Shown piece after piece: positions 41,978-54,095 of a stretch of DNA of 64,000 nt. Position numbers and translations under genes: made by a program. The stretch's first letter is position 1, and every line of letters starts with the position of its first letter. Origin of the DNA: Gp6-AA45 sp035652075 (GTDB lineage: Bacteria > Acidobacteriota > Vicinamibacteria > Vicinamibacterales > CAVVIG01); NCBI GenBank assembly GCA_035652075.1, contig DASREL010000060.1, positions 12,462-76,461 of the forward strand. Reading direction: 5' to 3'. The notes under the pieces are model-generated. The model searched no databases, was not told where the DNA came from, and saw only the letters and a list, made by a program, of their open reading frames with translations.

Positions 41978-44900
41978 CTAGCCAGCACTGCCGGCAGTGA
42001 TGAGCTTCGACACGCCGATTAGCGGAATCCGCAGCCACTCGGGCCGATTGTTCAACTCGTATCCCAGTTCGTACAGCGCTTTGTCGATCATAAACGCGCG
42101 GAGCAACACGTCGTACGCGCGGCCGGACGGGATCAGTTCTGACGCGTCCATCGATTGACGATAGCCGTCAAGAAACGCGGCGGCGGCCCAGTGGCGCCAC
42201 GTATCGGCCCATCCCTCGAGCGGCGCGAAGTCGCCCGGCGCGTGCAGCGTAAAGGCGAACAGCGCCGCATAGGCCGCGTAGCTGAACGATCGGAGCATGC
42301 CGGCGACGTCTTTGAGCGGCGACTGTTTGGCGCGACGTTCCGCAATCGATCGCGCCGGCTCGCCTTCGAAGTCGAGGATCACGAAATCTTCTTCCGTCCT
42401 GAGCACCTGCCCGAGGTGATAGTCGCCATGCACGCGGATCCGCATGCCGGCCGCGTCGAGTGACCGTATCGCATCGAGATGACGAAGCAGTGACATGCGC
42501 GCCGCGAGCACGGTGTCGGCCAGCGGCCTCGTCGCCTCGTTCAACGAGTCCACCTGTTTCTCGAGTGCGTCGAGCGAGGCTGCCGCATGCGCGGACATGT
42601 GCGTCGCGAGCGCGCCGAGCTCCGATTGCGTGAGACGTTCGGGGACGAACGCATCGCCGGTCGCGGACGCCAGCGTCATGTGCATTTCCGCCGTCCGTCG
42701 TCCGAGCGTCGTCGCCGACGTGAGGTACCAGTTCTCGAGCGCCGCAAAGAAGGGCGGCGGCGTTTTTCCGTCCTGCCCCTCGCGCCCATCCAGCCGTTCC
42801 CGCCCTCTCGCGGCGACGCGTTCGTAGTACCGCCGCAGATCGTCAATCGTGTACTGCCAGCCGGTCCCCTGGTGCTTCACCATCGACTGGACGATCGCCA
42901 GCGTGCCGGGCTCGAGCGACGGCCGCAGGTACTCGAGCGCTCCGACGAATGCCGGCGTGCGATCGAACCCGCGCTCGGTCAGCACTCGGCCGATCTCGTA
43001 CTCCGGATTCGGCGTCGGCTCGATGCGCCGGAACAATTTGAGGACGTACTTGTCGTCCGCGAACGCCACGCTGTTCGACTGATCGATTCCGCCTCTTTGC
43101 CAGTGGTGGGGGCTAGAGGCGAGAGGCTGGAGGCTGGACCCTGACACGCTTCCTTTTTGTGTCGCCTGCTCCGCGTTGGAACCGATCGTCGCGAGCAGCC
43201 GGTTACACACGTCATCGTCCAACACGCCATCGATGATCGCGCCTTTGCGCGCCCCCGTGATGCGGGCGAGCACCGGCGTGCCGGCTTCGAGCGCCCGCGC
43301 CGCCTCGTCACCGCTGACCAGCGACAGCGGGACGAAGTAGCTGTCGCTCCAACCGTCGGCGTACTCCACCGACACGACGGTGAGAAAGGCCGGGTGCGCA
43401 CCGATCCGCACCGGCGACCAGTCGGTGAAACGCGCCTGTCGAATCTCGCGCGCTTTCGATGCGAACCATCGCTGCCGCTGCAGGAACGGCACGAGCGCGT
43501 GCCGTTCGAGCACGTGCCGCGTCGCGCCGTCGATCACGTTGGACCAATCGGGTCCGACGAGCAGCGAGTATGTCGATTCGACGGCGGGCGATTCGGCCGC
43601 GACGCGCTCGGCGAGCTTGATCGGTTCTCGCTGCAGCGTGAACCAATAGGACGCATACGGACCGAGGGACATGAAGTACGGCGTTTCGCCGATGGGCGGA
43701 AATTCCGTCAGTCCGCCCATTTCGATCGGGTAGAGGCCGGCGAAACTCTTCAACTCCAGCGCGGCGGGCTGCACCGTCCGCGACAGGTTGACGACGATCA
43801 GGATCGTTTCGCGGTCGTCGCGGCGGAGGTACGCGAGCACGTTTCGGTTGGGGCACGCCACGAACTCGAGGGTGCCGCGTCCGAAGACGCGATGCTGCTT
43901 TCGCATCGCGATCAGCCGCTTCATCCAGTTGAGCAGCGAGAACGGATAGCGCTCCTGCGCTTCGACGTTGATCGCCTGATAGCCGTAGACCGGATCCTGA
44001 ATCGGCGGGGCGTAGAGACGCGCCGGATCGCTGCGCGAGAAGCCGGCGTTGCGATCGGGGCTCCATTGCATCGGTGTTCGTACGCCGTTGCGGTCGCCGA
44101 GGTAGATGTTGTCGCCCATGCCGAGCTCGTCGCCGTAATAGATGATCGGCGTGCCGGGCATCGAGAACAGCATCGCGTTCATCAGCTCGATACGGCGGCG
44201 GCTGTTCTCCATCAGCGGCGCCAGCCGTCGGCGGATGCCGACGTTCAGCCGCATCTGCGGCTCCGACGCGTAGACCTGGTACATGTAGTCGCGTTCTTCG
44301 TCGGTCACCATTTCGAGCGTCAGCTCGTCGTGGTTCCGGAGGAACAGCGCCCACTGACAGTTGTCGGGAATGTCAGGCGTCTGATTGAGGATCTCGGTGA
44401 TTGCGTGGCGATCTTCCTGCCGCAGCGCCATGAACATGCGCGGCATCAGCGGGAAATGAAAGGCCATGTGGCATTCGTCGCCCTCGCCGAAGTACGGCCG
44501 CACGTCCGACGGCCATTGGTTCGCTTCGGCGAGCAGCATGCGGTTCGTGAAGGCTGCGTCGAGCTCGCGCCGCATGCGCTTCAGGACGGCGTGCGTCTCG
44601 GGCAGGTTCTCGTTGTTCGTCCCCTCGCGCACGCACAGATAGGGCACCGCGTCGAGCCGCAGCGCGTCGACGCCGAAGTCGAGCCAGAACTTCATCACGT
44701 CGATTACGGCGTCGACGACGGCCGGGTTGTTGTGGTTCAGATCGGGTTGATGCGAGAAGAAGCGATGCCAGTAGTACTGCCCGGCGACGTCGTCCCACGC
44801 CCAGTTCGACTTCTCCGTGTCGGTGAAGATGATGCGTGTTTCCGGAAACTTCTTGTCGGTGTCGCTCCACACGTAGAACGCGCGCTCGGGCGAGTCTTTT

Positions 44901-45322
44901 GGTGCGCGGCGCGCGCGTTGAAACCACGGATGTTGATCCGACGTGTGGTTGACGACCAGCTCGATGAGGACCTTGATCTGGCGCGCGTGGGCGGCGTCGA
45001 CGAGCGCGCGAAAGTCGTCCAGCGTGCCGTACGACGGGTGCACGTCCCGATAATCCGCGATGTCGTACCCGTCGTCCCTGAGCGGTGACGGGAAGAATGG
45101 CAGCAGCCAGAGACAGCTCACGCCAAGCGATTGCAGGTAGTCGAGTTTCTCCGTCAAGCCGCGGAAATCGCCGATGCCGTCGTTGTTCGCGTCGAAGAAC
45201 GATTTCACGTGCGCCTGGTAAATGATCGCGTCCTTGTACCAGAGCGGGTCGTCGTGCGCGGCCGAGGCGGCGGGTGTGACCGCGTCGATCGGGATCGTCA
45301 GGTTCGGGGTTTCGGAAGCCAC
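41978..45322 (-). CDS. treS: Trehalose synthase fused to maltokinase (TreS-Pep2)
   Basis: A 1114-residue fusion. Residues 30-560 are a GH13 trehalose synthase (DALRLDAVPYLCVREGTNNENLPETH, then RNHDELTLEMV), which interconverts maltose and trehalose. Residues about 600-1114 are a maltokinase with VHGDYHLGQVLR and FVILDFEGEPARS, the kinase loops, which makes maltose-1-phosphate for GlgE. The start GTG at 45322 overlaps glgE by 25 bases. Inside the maltokinase part, at 43111-43138 (minus strand), four 7-bp units form an in-frame tandem repeat encoding a Ser/Leu/Pro insert; changing copy number would shift the frame. Confidence 0.92.
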   Translation of the reverse strand: MASETPNLTIPIDAVTPAASAAHDDPLWYKDAIIYQAHVKSFFDANNDGIGDFRGLTEKLDYLQSLGVSCLWLLPFFPSPLRDDGYDIADYRDVHPSYGTLDDFRALVDAAHARQIKVLIELVVNHTSDQHPWFQRARRAPKDSPERAFYVWSDTDKKFPETRIIFTDTEKSNWAWDDVAGQYYWHRFFSHQPDLNHNNPAVVDAVIDVMKFWLDFGVDALRLDAVPYLCVREGTNNENLPETHAVLKRMRRELDAAFTNRMLLAEANQWPSDVRPYFGEGDECHMAFHFPLMPRMFMALRQEDRHAITEILNQTPDIPDNCQWALFLRNHDELTLEMVTDEERDYMYQVYASEPQMRLNVGIRRRLAPLMENSRRRIELMNAMLFSMPGTPIIYYGDELGMGDNIYLGDRNGVRTPMQWSPDRNAGFSRSDPARLYAPPIQDPVYGYQAINVEAQERYPFSLLNWMKRLIAMRKQHRVFGRGTLEFVACPNRNVLAYLRRDDRETILIVVNLSRTVQPAALELKSFAGLYPIEMGGLTEFPPIGETPYFMSLGPYASYWFTLQREPIKLAERVAAESPAVESTYSLLVGPDWSNVIDGATRHVLERHALVPFLQRQRWFASKAREIRQARFTDWSPVRIGAHPAFLTVVSVEYADGWSDSYFVPLSLVSGDEAARALEAGTPVLARITGARKGAIIDGVLDDDVCNRLLATIGSNAEQATQKGSVSGSSLQPLASSPHHWQRGGIDQSNSVAFADDKYVLKLFRRIEPTPNPEYEIGRVLTERGFDRTPAFVGALEYLRPSLEPGTLAIVQSMVKHQGTGWQYTIDDLRRYYERVAARGRERLDGREGQDGKTPPPFFAALENWYLTSATTLGRRTAEMHMTLASATGDAFVPERLTQSELGALATHMSAHAAASLDALEKQVDSLNEATRPLADTVLAARMSLLRHLDAIRSLDAAGMRIRVHGDYHLGQVLRTEEDFVILDFEGEPARSIAERRAKQSPLKDVAGMLRSFSYAAYAALFAFTLHAPGDFAPLEGWADTWRHWAAAAFLDGYRQSMDASELIPSGRAYDVLLRAFMIDKALYELGYELNNRPEWLRIPLIGVSKLITAGSAG
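43111..43138 (-). repeat. Four 7-bp tandem repeat units inside the maltokinase coding region
   Basis: On the plus strand: GGCTAGA, GGCGAGA, GGCTGGA, GGCTGGA, in register, between the TreS and kinase-core parts of the protein. The unit length is not a multiple of three. It is a slippage candidate, or a captured intergenic repeat that happens to keep frame. Confidence 0.65.
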
Positions 45323-47162
45323 AGGATGTGTCCCTGTCGGATGTCGGGATCGAACCGCACGTAGTTGCGGCCGCGATGCCACGTGTAGTGCACCTCGTCG
45401 ACGAGGTCCTGGATGGTCACCGCGTCGTGCGGCGCAGGAAAGTCGACGAACCCGTGCTGCATGTGATGCGGTTCGAGGTTGACGACGACGAAGATGAATT
45501 CGTCCGGGGTCTCCTTGCTGTACGCGATGATGCGGTCGTTGTCGGTCGCGTGGAAACGCAGCGACTCGTTGGACTGGAGCGCAGCGTGCTCACGTCTGAT
45601 GCGATTGACACGGCAGACGAGCTCGCTGATGTTCCCCGGCTGCGCCCAGTCGCGTTTCTTGAACTGATACTTCTCGGAGTCGAAGTATTCCTCCGATCCT
45701 GGGGCGACCGCGCGCGATTCGCAGAGTTCGAAGCCGCTGTAGATGCCGTAACTGGCGCCAAGGGTGGCCGCCAGGATGAGCCGCGCTTCGAACGCAGGGC
45801 GTCCACCGTGCTGCAGGTAGGCGTGCAGGATGTCCGGGGTATTCGCAAACAGGTTCGGACGGAGAAATTCGCGCAGCTCACTCTGCGTGAGCTCGGTCAA
45901 GTACTCGGTCAGCTCCTGCTTCGTGTTGCGCCACGTGAAGTAGGTGTACGACTGCGAGAATCCGGCCTTCGCCAGATACCGCATCAACGCCGGCCGCGTG
46001 AACGCCTCTGACAAGAACACGACATCCGGATGCTGCGCGTGCGCCTGATCGATCATCCATTCCCAGAAGCCGAAGGTCTTCGTGTGGGGGTTGTCGACGC
46101 GGAAGATCTTCACGCCGTGATCGATCCAGAACAGCGTGACGTCGAGCAGCGCGTGCCACAGCGATGGCCAGTCCTCGTTCTCGAAGTCGAGCGGATAGAT
46201 GTCCTGATATTTCTTCGGCGGGTTCTCGGCGTACTTGATCGTGCCGTCCGGCCGATGACGGAACCACTCGGGATGTTCTTTCACCCATGGGTGATCTGGC
46301 GAGCACTGCCACGCGAGATCGAGCGCGACCTCCATCCCCAGCCGCTCGGACTCCTGGCGAAACGCGACGAAGTCGTCGATCGTGCCGAGGCCAGGTTCGA
46401 CTGCCGTGTGACCGCCCGCAGGGGAACCAATCGCCCACGGGCTCCCCGGGTCGTCCGGCGCCGGCGTCAGCGAGTTGTTGCGTCCCTTCCGGAAACTGAC
46501 GCCGATCGGATGAATCGGCGGCAGATAGACGACGTCGAAGCCGAGGTCGGCGATGCGCGCGAGTTCGGCGGACGCCTCACGAAACGTGCCGCTGCGGTGC
46601 GGGTCCGCGCCCGCCGACCGTGGGAACATCTCGTACCAAGCGCCGTAGCGCGCGCGCTCGCGGTCGACCCAAATCCGCCGCGGTTCGGAGACCGTCGATC
46701 GCGACCGATCCCGCTCCCGCGCCATCGAATGGGGCGCATCATCGTCGAATCCGCCGAGCGATCCTTCCAGCAATTCGACCGACACATCCTGACCAGCCGC
46801 TTCTTTTAGGCGCAGGTCCCGGCGCCACGTCAGCGATCGATCGACCCAGGCTTCGACATGGAACTCGTCCCATCCCATCGCGTGAACGGTGAACGTCGCG
46901 GTCCACTCGTCCGTTCCGGGTGCGACGGGCGTCATCGCGATTTCGTCGTCACCGTGATGGACCACGGCGGCGATGACGTCGTGTCCGTCGGCAAAGATGT
47001 CCGCCGTCACGCGTACCGATTCGCCAACGGTCCGCTTGATCGGAAATCTGCCGCTATCCACGGACGGGCGCACGTTCTCGATGATCACCCGTCGGCTCAG
47101 TGCCTCGGGGATCTCGGCGCGCTGTCGACGGTCGACTCTGGGCTGTCGACTCGTGACTGCCA

Positions 47163-47163
<1 letters not shown>
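45298..47163 (-). CDS. glgE: Alpha-1,4-glucan:maltose-1-phosphate maltosyltransferase
   Basis: A 621-residue GH13_3 enzyme. It has the N-terminal beta-sandwich, then the barrel with KIFRVDNPHTKTFGFWEW (nucleophile Asp in RVDNP) and FLSEAFTRP (acid/base Glu), both highly specific for GlgE. It transfers maltosyl units from maltose-1-phosphate to the non-reducing ends of alpha-1,4-glucan. Start ATG at 47163 overlaps glgX's stop. The first 15 residues contain repeated GTCGAC sequence at DNA level (SRQPRVDRRQ), so a later start is possible. It is flanked by glgX and the TreS-Pep2 gene, completing a GlgE pathway except for a branching enzyme. Confidence 0.93.
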
Positions 47164-49361
<2,198 letters not shown>

Positions 49362-49387
49362 GGCCGAGGTTCAATCAGTGTGCCAGT

Positions 49388-50101
49388 CTATTCGGTCGAG
49401 TAGCGATCGTTAAACCACGGTTCGGCGGAGTTCGAGTACCCGCGTATTTCCCAGAAACCTTTTTTGTCCCGCGCGAGAAATTCGATCTTGCGCAACCACT
49501 TCGCGCCCTTCCACGCGTACAACTTCGGCGTAATCATCCGGCACGGACCGCCATGCTCACGTGGCAACGGTTTACCCTCCCACGTGTGCACGAGCAACAC
49601 GTCCTCGTCCAGCGCGCGATCGAGCGGAACGTTCACGGTGTATGGAATGTACGAGCCCGGCATGAAGTCGTAGCCGGTGCAGAGGATGTATTTCGCGTCT
49701 TCCTTCGGCACGGCGAGCTCAGCGATCGTCCTGAACCGCACGCCGCGCCAGTGATTGTCGAAGCGGCTCCACGTCGTCACGCAATGGAAGTCGCTGACGT
49801 CATCGACCTGCGGCAGCGCGAGGAACTGTTCCCATGTCAGCGTCAACGGATTCTCGACGAGGCCGGCGACTTCGAGGCGCCATTCGTTGGTCGAGATGTC
49901 AGGCTGTTCGCCGAGGTCGAGAACGGGCCAATTCTTGACCTCGTGCTGACCGACCGGCAGCAGCGGCATCCCATGCCGATTCGTCGGACCTGTGCCCTGC
50001 GGTCGTTTGCCGGCGAACTTGACGTCCACCGCGCTCTTGTCCATCTGGATCTGCCGCTCGATGAAGCGGCGGCGACGTTCGACGAGATCGTCTTTGCTCA
50101 T
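49388..50101 (-). CDS. Sulfite-oxidase-type molybdopterin oxidoreductase
   Basis: A 237-residue protein of the sulfite oxidase/MsrP fold. VSDFHCVTTWSRFDNHWRGVRF supplies the Cys that would coordinate molybdenum, followed by ILCTGYDFMPGSYIPYTVNVPLDRAL. No Tat signal or haem domain is present, so it differs from the periplasmic MsrP. Start ATG at 50101 overlaps the grpE stop. The N-terminal 30 residues are charged (MSKDDLVERRRRFIERQ). The substrate may be an S- or N-oxide; not determinable. Confidence 0.83.
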   Translation of the reverse strand: MSKDDLVERRRRFIERQIQMDKSAVDVKFAGKRPQGTGPTNRHGMPLLPVGQHEVKNWPVLDLGEQPDISTNEWRLEVAGLVENPLTLTWEQFLALPQVDDVSDFHCVTTWSRFDNHWRGVRFRTIAELAVPKEDAKYILCTGYDFMPGSYIPYTVNVPLDRALDEDVLLVHTWEGKPLPREHGGPCRMITPKLYAWKGAKWLRKIEFLARDKKGFWEIRGYSNSAEPWFNDRYSTE

Positions 50102-50673
50102 GCGCGCGTGCCTACGATGACGGTGGCGGGCCGGAGCAGCTCGTCGCCGATCGCGTAGCCCTCTTTCAGGACGCGCACGACGCGCCCGTCCTGCGCTGGA
50201 TCGGCGACCGGCTCCATCGACACGGCGTCGTGCCGATTCGCATCGAATGGTTCGCCGACCGCCGCGATCCGGCTGACGCCGAACGCGTCGAGCTTCGCGA
50301 TGAATTGATCGCGCACGAGCTCGACGCCGCGGAAGAGCGGTGATGTCCGTTCTGGATCTGCCGCGATCGCGCGATCGAGATTGTCGACGACCTCGAGGAA
50401 CTCGACGAGGACCGCGCGCTTTCCGCGCTCCGCCTCGCGGTTGACGTCGCGACGGATGCGGCCCTTGGCCTGCTCGAATTCCTCCAACGCGCGGCGATGC
50501 TCGACGGCCATCGCCTGCAGCTGCGCGGTGGTGTCGGCGAGCCGCCGTTCCAAATCTTCGACGTACGACGGTTTGCGGACGCTGCTCTGCTCGCGTTCGT
50601 CGACGGAGGTGTCGCCTTGTGCCCACCACCGCCGATCGACGACACGGACCTGGGGCTCTTCGGGTTCGCTCAC
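50098..50673 (-). CDS. grpE: Nucleotide exchange factor GrpE
   Basis: A 191-residue GrpE. Long helices (VEDLERRLADTTAQLQAMAVEHRRALEEFEQAKGRI) form the dimeric coiled coil, followed by LVEFLEVVDNLDRAIA and, at the beta-sheet end, VVRVLKEGYAIGDELLRPATVIVG, the family's most conserved stretch. It releases ADP from DnaK. No dnaK or dnaJ is beside it. It starts 24 bases after the HD-GYP gene and overlaps the next gene with ATGA. Confidence 0.93.
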   Translation of the reverse strand: MSEPEEPQVRVVDRRWWAQGDTSVDEREQSSVRKPSYVEDLERRLADTTAQLQAMAVEHRRALEEFEQAKGRIRRDVNREAERGKRAVLVEFLEVVDNLDRAIAADPERTSPLFRGVELVRDQFIAKLDAFGVSRIAAVGEPFDANRHDAVSMEPVADPAQDGRVVRVLKEGYAIGDELLRPATVIVGTRA

Positions 50674-50697
50674 GCGATCAATTGTAACGGGATCGTT

Positions 50698-53175
50698 CTA
50701 CGCGATGTGATGCGGGCGTGACAGGGAGCGCGGCGCGTCATCGAAGATGTCGGTCGCGATGAAGTCGGCCGGACCAGGCGTCGGCGGCGTCGGCACATGT
50801 CCGCGCCGCGTCGCCTTGTCGCGATACATGCGGTGATCCGCATCCGCGAGCAGCATCTCGTACGTTGTCCCGTCGTGCGGGAAGACGGCCGCGCCGGCGC
50901 TCGCGGCGAGATGGAGGCGCCGGCCGGCCCGGACATCGAGCTGGATCTCCGAGATCCTGGCTTGCAGTTCGCGGCGTTTCGCTTCCGCCGCGTCGCGCGA
51001 ACAGTCGGCAAGGACGACGATGAATTCATCCCCGGCGTAGCGAACGCAGAGGTCGTACGGCCGCAGGGCGCCGTGGAGCGCCTGGGCGACCTCGCGAAGC
51101 GCGTGGTCGCCGACGTTGTGCCCGTACGTATCGTTGATCTGCTTGAAGCCGTCGATGTCCATCACGATGAGCGCGACTTCGCTCTTCAGCCGCTCGGCGC
51201 GCGCGAGCTCGCGCGACAGGTGGACGAACATCGAACGGCGGTTCGGCAAACCGGTCAATGGATCGGTCAGCGAATCTTCCTGCGTCTGCTCGAACACGAT
51301 CGAGTTGTGGATGACGGCGCCCGCCTGCTCGGCGATCCGCTCGAGCAGCCGCTGGTGATCCTCGGTGTAGTGATTCTGCTCGACGTGGTACAGCGCGAGG
51401 CTGCCGATCAGCGTGTCGTTGAACACGAGCGGGCAGACAATCGCCGCGCGCAACGCGACGTCGACGGCGAGGCCGGCGTTCTCGAACGTGACGCGCGGGT
51501 CGGCGTTGATCAACGTCCGCCGGTTGCGGGCGACCCAGCCGGAGAGGCCGTTGCCGTTCTTCAGCGAGACGTTCAGCAGTTTCGGCGCATCCACGCCGGC
51601 CGCGAAGCGGCAGCGCAGCGTGTCGCTCTCCTGTTGGTACAGGAACAAGGCGCAACCCGACCACGGCACGATCTTCGAGATCTTCGACGAGATCAGCGCC
51701 ATCGTGTCGGCGACCCCGAGGCTCGTGCCCATCGACTGCGCGATTTCGTACAGCGCGTAGATTTCGCGGTGGGCGAGCGCGATGTTCTCGAACGCGCTGG
51801 CGCCGGTGGATGGAACGAGGCCGACGGCGGTGGATCCGCTCAGCGTCGCGGCCGGTTCGGCCTGTTCGATCGCCTGCGATTCTTCGCCCACTTCCGCGAT
51901 CAGCGCCGGCAAGATCTCGACGAACATCGGTACCAGCGCCGGGTCGAGCGCGCGTCCCGCTTCGTGCTTCAGCAGGCCGATCGCGCTCTCGTGCGACAGC
52001 GCCTTGTGATACGGACGTTCGGTCGTCACGGCATCGTAGTAGTCGACGATGGTCAGCATGCGCGCGCCGATCGGAATCGCCGCGCCGGCCAGCCCTTGTG
52101 GATATCCTTTGCCGTCCCAGCGTTCGTGGTGGCTCAGGATGATCGGCGCGACCGGATAGGGGAACGGCACGGCCGCGATGATTTCGGCGCCGACCTGCGG
52201 ATGGATGCGGATCTTCTGGAATTCTTCCTGCGTCAGCGGTCCCGGTTTCGACAAGATGTGTTCCGGCACGGCGAGCTTGCCGATGTCGTGCAGGAGCGCG
52301 GCGGTCTTCACGCCCTGGATCTCCGGTTCCGTCAGCCCCGCCGCTTTCGCGAGCCCGGCCGCGTAAATCTGCACGCGGCGGATGTGCATCTGCGTCGTTT
52401 GATCCTTCGCGTCGATCGCGCGCGCGAGCGCTTCGATGGTCGCCAGATGCAGGTCGGACGTCTGCTGCACGTGCCGCTGCTCGTCTTCGATGCGCCCCAT
52501 ATACACCTTGTAGGTGCGGTAGGTGAGATAGACGGGCGCGAAGGTGAGCGGGAGCCAGTAGCCGGCGTTCGTCACGAACCAGCCCGCCACCGCGGCGGTC
52601 CCGGCGCCGACGAAATAACTCGGCGCGCTCCAGAGGAAGTTGTTGTTCCACGTGGGGATGATCCGCTGCTTCGTGGTGAGCGCGATCGCCGCCGCAACCA
52701 GGCCGGTGTTCAAAAGAAAGTAGGCCGTTGCCGCGGCCACCAGCGGGCGCGCCATCGCCGTCAGCGCGATCGAATCGGTATGACCGCCGGCGAGCCGAAA
52801 CGCCAGGCCCGCGCCTTCGACGGTGATGACGAGCGAGGCCATGCTGAAGAGCGTTCGGTAGGGCGGATTGCGTTCCTTGCTGTTGAGATGACACTGCGAG
52901 AACGCGCTGCCCGCCGCGACGATCATCGTCTCGTGCGGACCGAGCAGCAGCAGCGACGCGAAATCGACGGCGTACGACACCGACATGGTCGAACCGCTCG
53001 TCGTCAGCGGCAGCGCCACTTTCATCACCGCCGACACCGACGACAACACCAGCAGCAGCAGGAACAGGTATGGCTGCGAGAAATGGATCTGCGGCGCGTT
53101 GACGAGAAACAGCACGGCGCCCAGGGCGATGACGCCGACGACAAACGCGCGGCCGATGGCGGGAAGTTGTCGCAT
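50698..53175 (-). CDS. Membrane-anchored HD-GYP, GAF and GGDEF cyclic-di-GMP enzyme
   Basis: An 825-residue protein. Residues 1-225 are a membrane region of about seven helices; then an HD-GYP phosphodiesterase (LLHDIGKLAVPEHIL and HHERWDGKGYP), a GAF domain around residues 470-620, and a C-terminal GGDEF domain with RYAGDEFIVVL. AGDEF, in place of GGDEF, is a known active variant. Having both a diguanylate cyclase and an HD-GYP phosphodiesterase is unusual. The start ATG at 53175 shares one base with the upstream stop. It probably adjusts c-di-GMP, which commonly controls exopolysaccharide synthesis and so could affect the genes nearby. Confidence 0.9.
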   Translation of the reverse strand: MRQLPAIGRAFVVGVIALGAVLFLVNAPQIHFSQPYLFLLLLVLSSVSAVMKVALPLTTSGSTMSVSYAVDFASLLLLGPHETMIVAAGSAFSQCHLNSKERNPPYRTLFSMASLVITVEGAGLAFRLAGGHTDSIALTAMARPLVAAATAYFLLNTGLVAAAIALTTKQRIIPTWNNNFLWSAPSYFVGAGTAAVAGWFVTNAGYWLPLTFAPVYLTYRTYKVYMGRIEDEQRHVQQTSDLHLATIEALARAIDAKDQTTQMHIRRVQIYAAGLAKAAGLTEPEIQGVKTAALLHDIGKLAVPEHILSKPGPLTQEEFQKIRIHPQVGAEIIAAVPFPYPVAPIILSHHERWDGKGYPQGLAGAAIPIGARMLTIVDYYDAVTTERPYHKALSHESAIGLLKHEAGRALDPALVPMFVEILPALIAEVGEESQAIEQAEPAATLSGSTAVGLVPSTGASAFENIALAHREIYALYEIAQSMGTSLGVADTMALISSKISKIVPWSGCALFLYQQESDTLRCRFAAGVDAPKLLNVSLKNGNGLSGWVARNRRTLINADPRVTFENAGLAVDVALRAAIVCPLVFNDTLIGSLALYHVEQNHYTEDHQRLLERIAEQAGAVIHNSIVFEQTQEDSLTDPLTGLPNRRSMFVHLSRELARAERLKSEVALIVMDIDGFKQINDTYGHNVGDHALREVAQALHGALRPYDLCVRYAGDEFIVVLADCSRDAAEAKRRELQARISEIQLDVRAGRRLHLAASAGAAVFPHDGTTYEMLLADADHRMYRDKATRRGHVPTPPTPGPADFIATDIFDDAPRSLSRPHHIA

Positions 53176-53786
53176 CAGTGGACCCGGGGCGCAGTCGACA
53201 CCCAGTGTTCGCCCCAGTCCTCTTTCAGCATCGACCACAGCACCTGGTCGAGATACTCATTGGCGTGACGCACCGACCGGCGAAGGATGCCTTCCTGCAC
53301 CGCGCCGAGTTTGCGCAGCGCGCCGTTCGCGCGGCCGTTCTGCAGCAGCACGCGCGCTTCGAGACGATGCACGCCGACCGATCCGAATGCGAACGAGCCA
53401 GCGAGACGCGCCGCTTCGAGAAACATCCCGTTGCCGCGGACCGACGGCACGATCGTGCATTCCCATTCGGCCGCTTCGAATGCCGGATCCAACTGGCGCA
53501 CCTGCAGCAAGCCGACAACCGTGCGCGCGGCGGCGAGCGTGATGGCGTGCGTAAACGCGACGCCGTTGCTTCGATCGCGGACCGCGCGGTCGATCATCTG
53601 CTGGACGGAGAGTTCGGTCGTCGCGTGATCGATGCCGAAGCGCGTCGCGTCGGCGAGCGACAGCAAATCGACGAGCGGCCCGAGGTCCTGGGACGTCGGC
53701 TCGCGCAGCAGCACCGACCGGCCGGCCAGCACGGGCAATTCCGCGCGCCAGTTGGTCAGCGTCGTCAACGAAGGATCGGTAGCCAT
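53175..53786 (-). CDS. GNAT acetyltransferase (RimJ/RimL-like)
   Basis: A 203-residue GNAT of the RimJ/RimL type: SVLLREPTSQDLGPLVDLL at the start, then VVGLLQVRQLDPAFEAAEWECTIVPSVRGNG, with the acetyl-CoA-binding loop of the family (often R.xGxG/A; here VRGNGMF), and LEARVLLQNGRANGALRKLGAVQEGILR. The start ATG at 53786 is chosen because a TATTCT box lies 5 bases upstream and no longer in-frame start has a ribosome-binding site; the open frame continues to 53954. Substrate, protein N-terminus or small molecule, not known. Confidence 0.82.
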   Translation of the reverse strand: MATDPSLTTLTNWRAELPVLAGRSVLLREPTSQDLGPLVDLLSLADATRFGIDHATTELSVQQMIDRAVRDRSNGVAFTHAITLAAARTVVGLLQVRQLDPAFEAAEWECTIVPSVRGNGMFLEAARLAGSFAFGSVGVHRLEARVLLQNGRANGALRKLGAVQEGILRRSVRHANEYLDQVLWSMLKEDWGEHWVSTAPRVH

Positions 53787-53939
53787 TTCGAAGAATAGGC
53801 AGACGTCGACACGAATGCTATTGGTGGTGCTCACAGCAACTCTGACGCCAAGCTGAGCTTCTTGACTGTAAGTTGTTGAAACAACAAGGGTATTGGCATT
53901 TTGTGCGAATTTTTCTGTGCGCCAATGTGTTCGTATATA

Positions 53940-53953
53940 TGACAATAACGTCA
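53940..53953. promoter_or_regulatory. 14-mer palindrome TGACAATAACGTCA, copy 2
   Basis: Identical, over all 14 bases, to the copy at 33982. It lies 143 bases before the ATPase gene and 154 bases before the GNAT gene. The TGAC and GTCA half-sites suggest a dimeric regulator. Confidence 0.6.
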
Positions 53954-54059
53954 CGTGTTCATCTTCGAGAATCTGCCTAACTGATTGTCGTTTAGCGACT
54001 TAGGGCCCACATGTGCCGTATGGACACACGCTGTTCTGTTTCGGAGCACGTTCCCACGC

Positions 54060-54089
54060 TTGTACTGATGGAACTCGCCGCGATATAAC
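54060..54089 (+). promoter_or_regulatory. Candidate promoter with leaderless GTG start
   Basis: TTGTAC at 54060-54065 and TATAAC at 54084-54089, spaced by 18, then six bases to the GTG start at 54096. No Shine-Dalgarno in between. Confidence 0.5.
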
Positions 54090-54095
54090 TGTCAC

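Larger units (their letters stand above)
53787..54095. other. AT-rich intergenic region with palindromes and a candidate promoter
   Basis: 309 bases between divergent genes, clearly richer in A+T than the window. It contains TTGTTG-AAA-CAACAA at 53873-53887 (a perfect 6-3-6 inverted repeat), the 14-mer TGACAATAACGTCA at 53940-53953, and a candidate promoter TTGTAC (54060) with TATAAC (54084), spacing 18. No coding sequence is supported here. The minus-strand GNAT gene has TATTCT at 53792-53797, five bases before its ATG. Confidence 0.55.

Noticed and set aside
50797..53268. 823-residue open frame on the plus strand
   Set aside because: Antisense to the HD-GYP/GGDEF gene, Arg-rich and without any recognisable motif.
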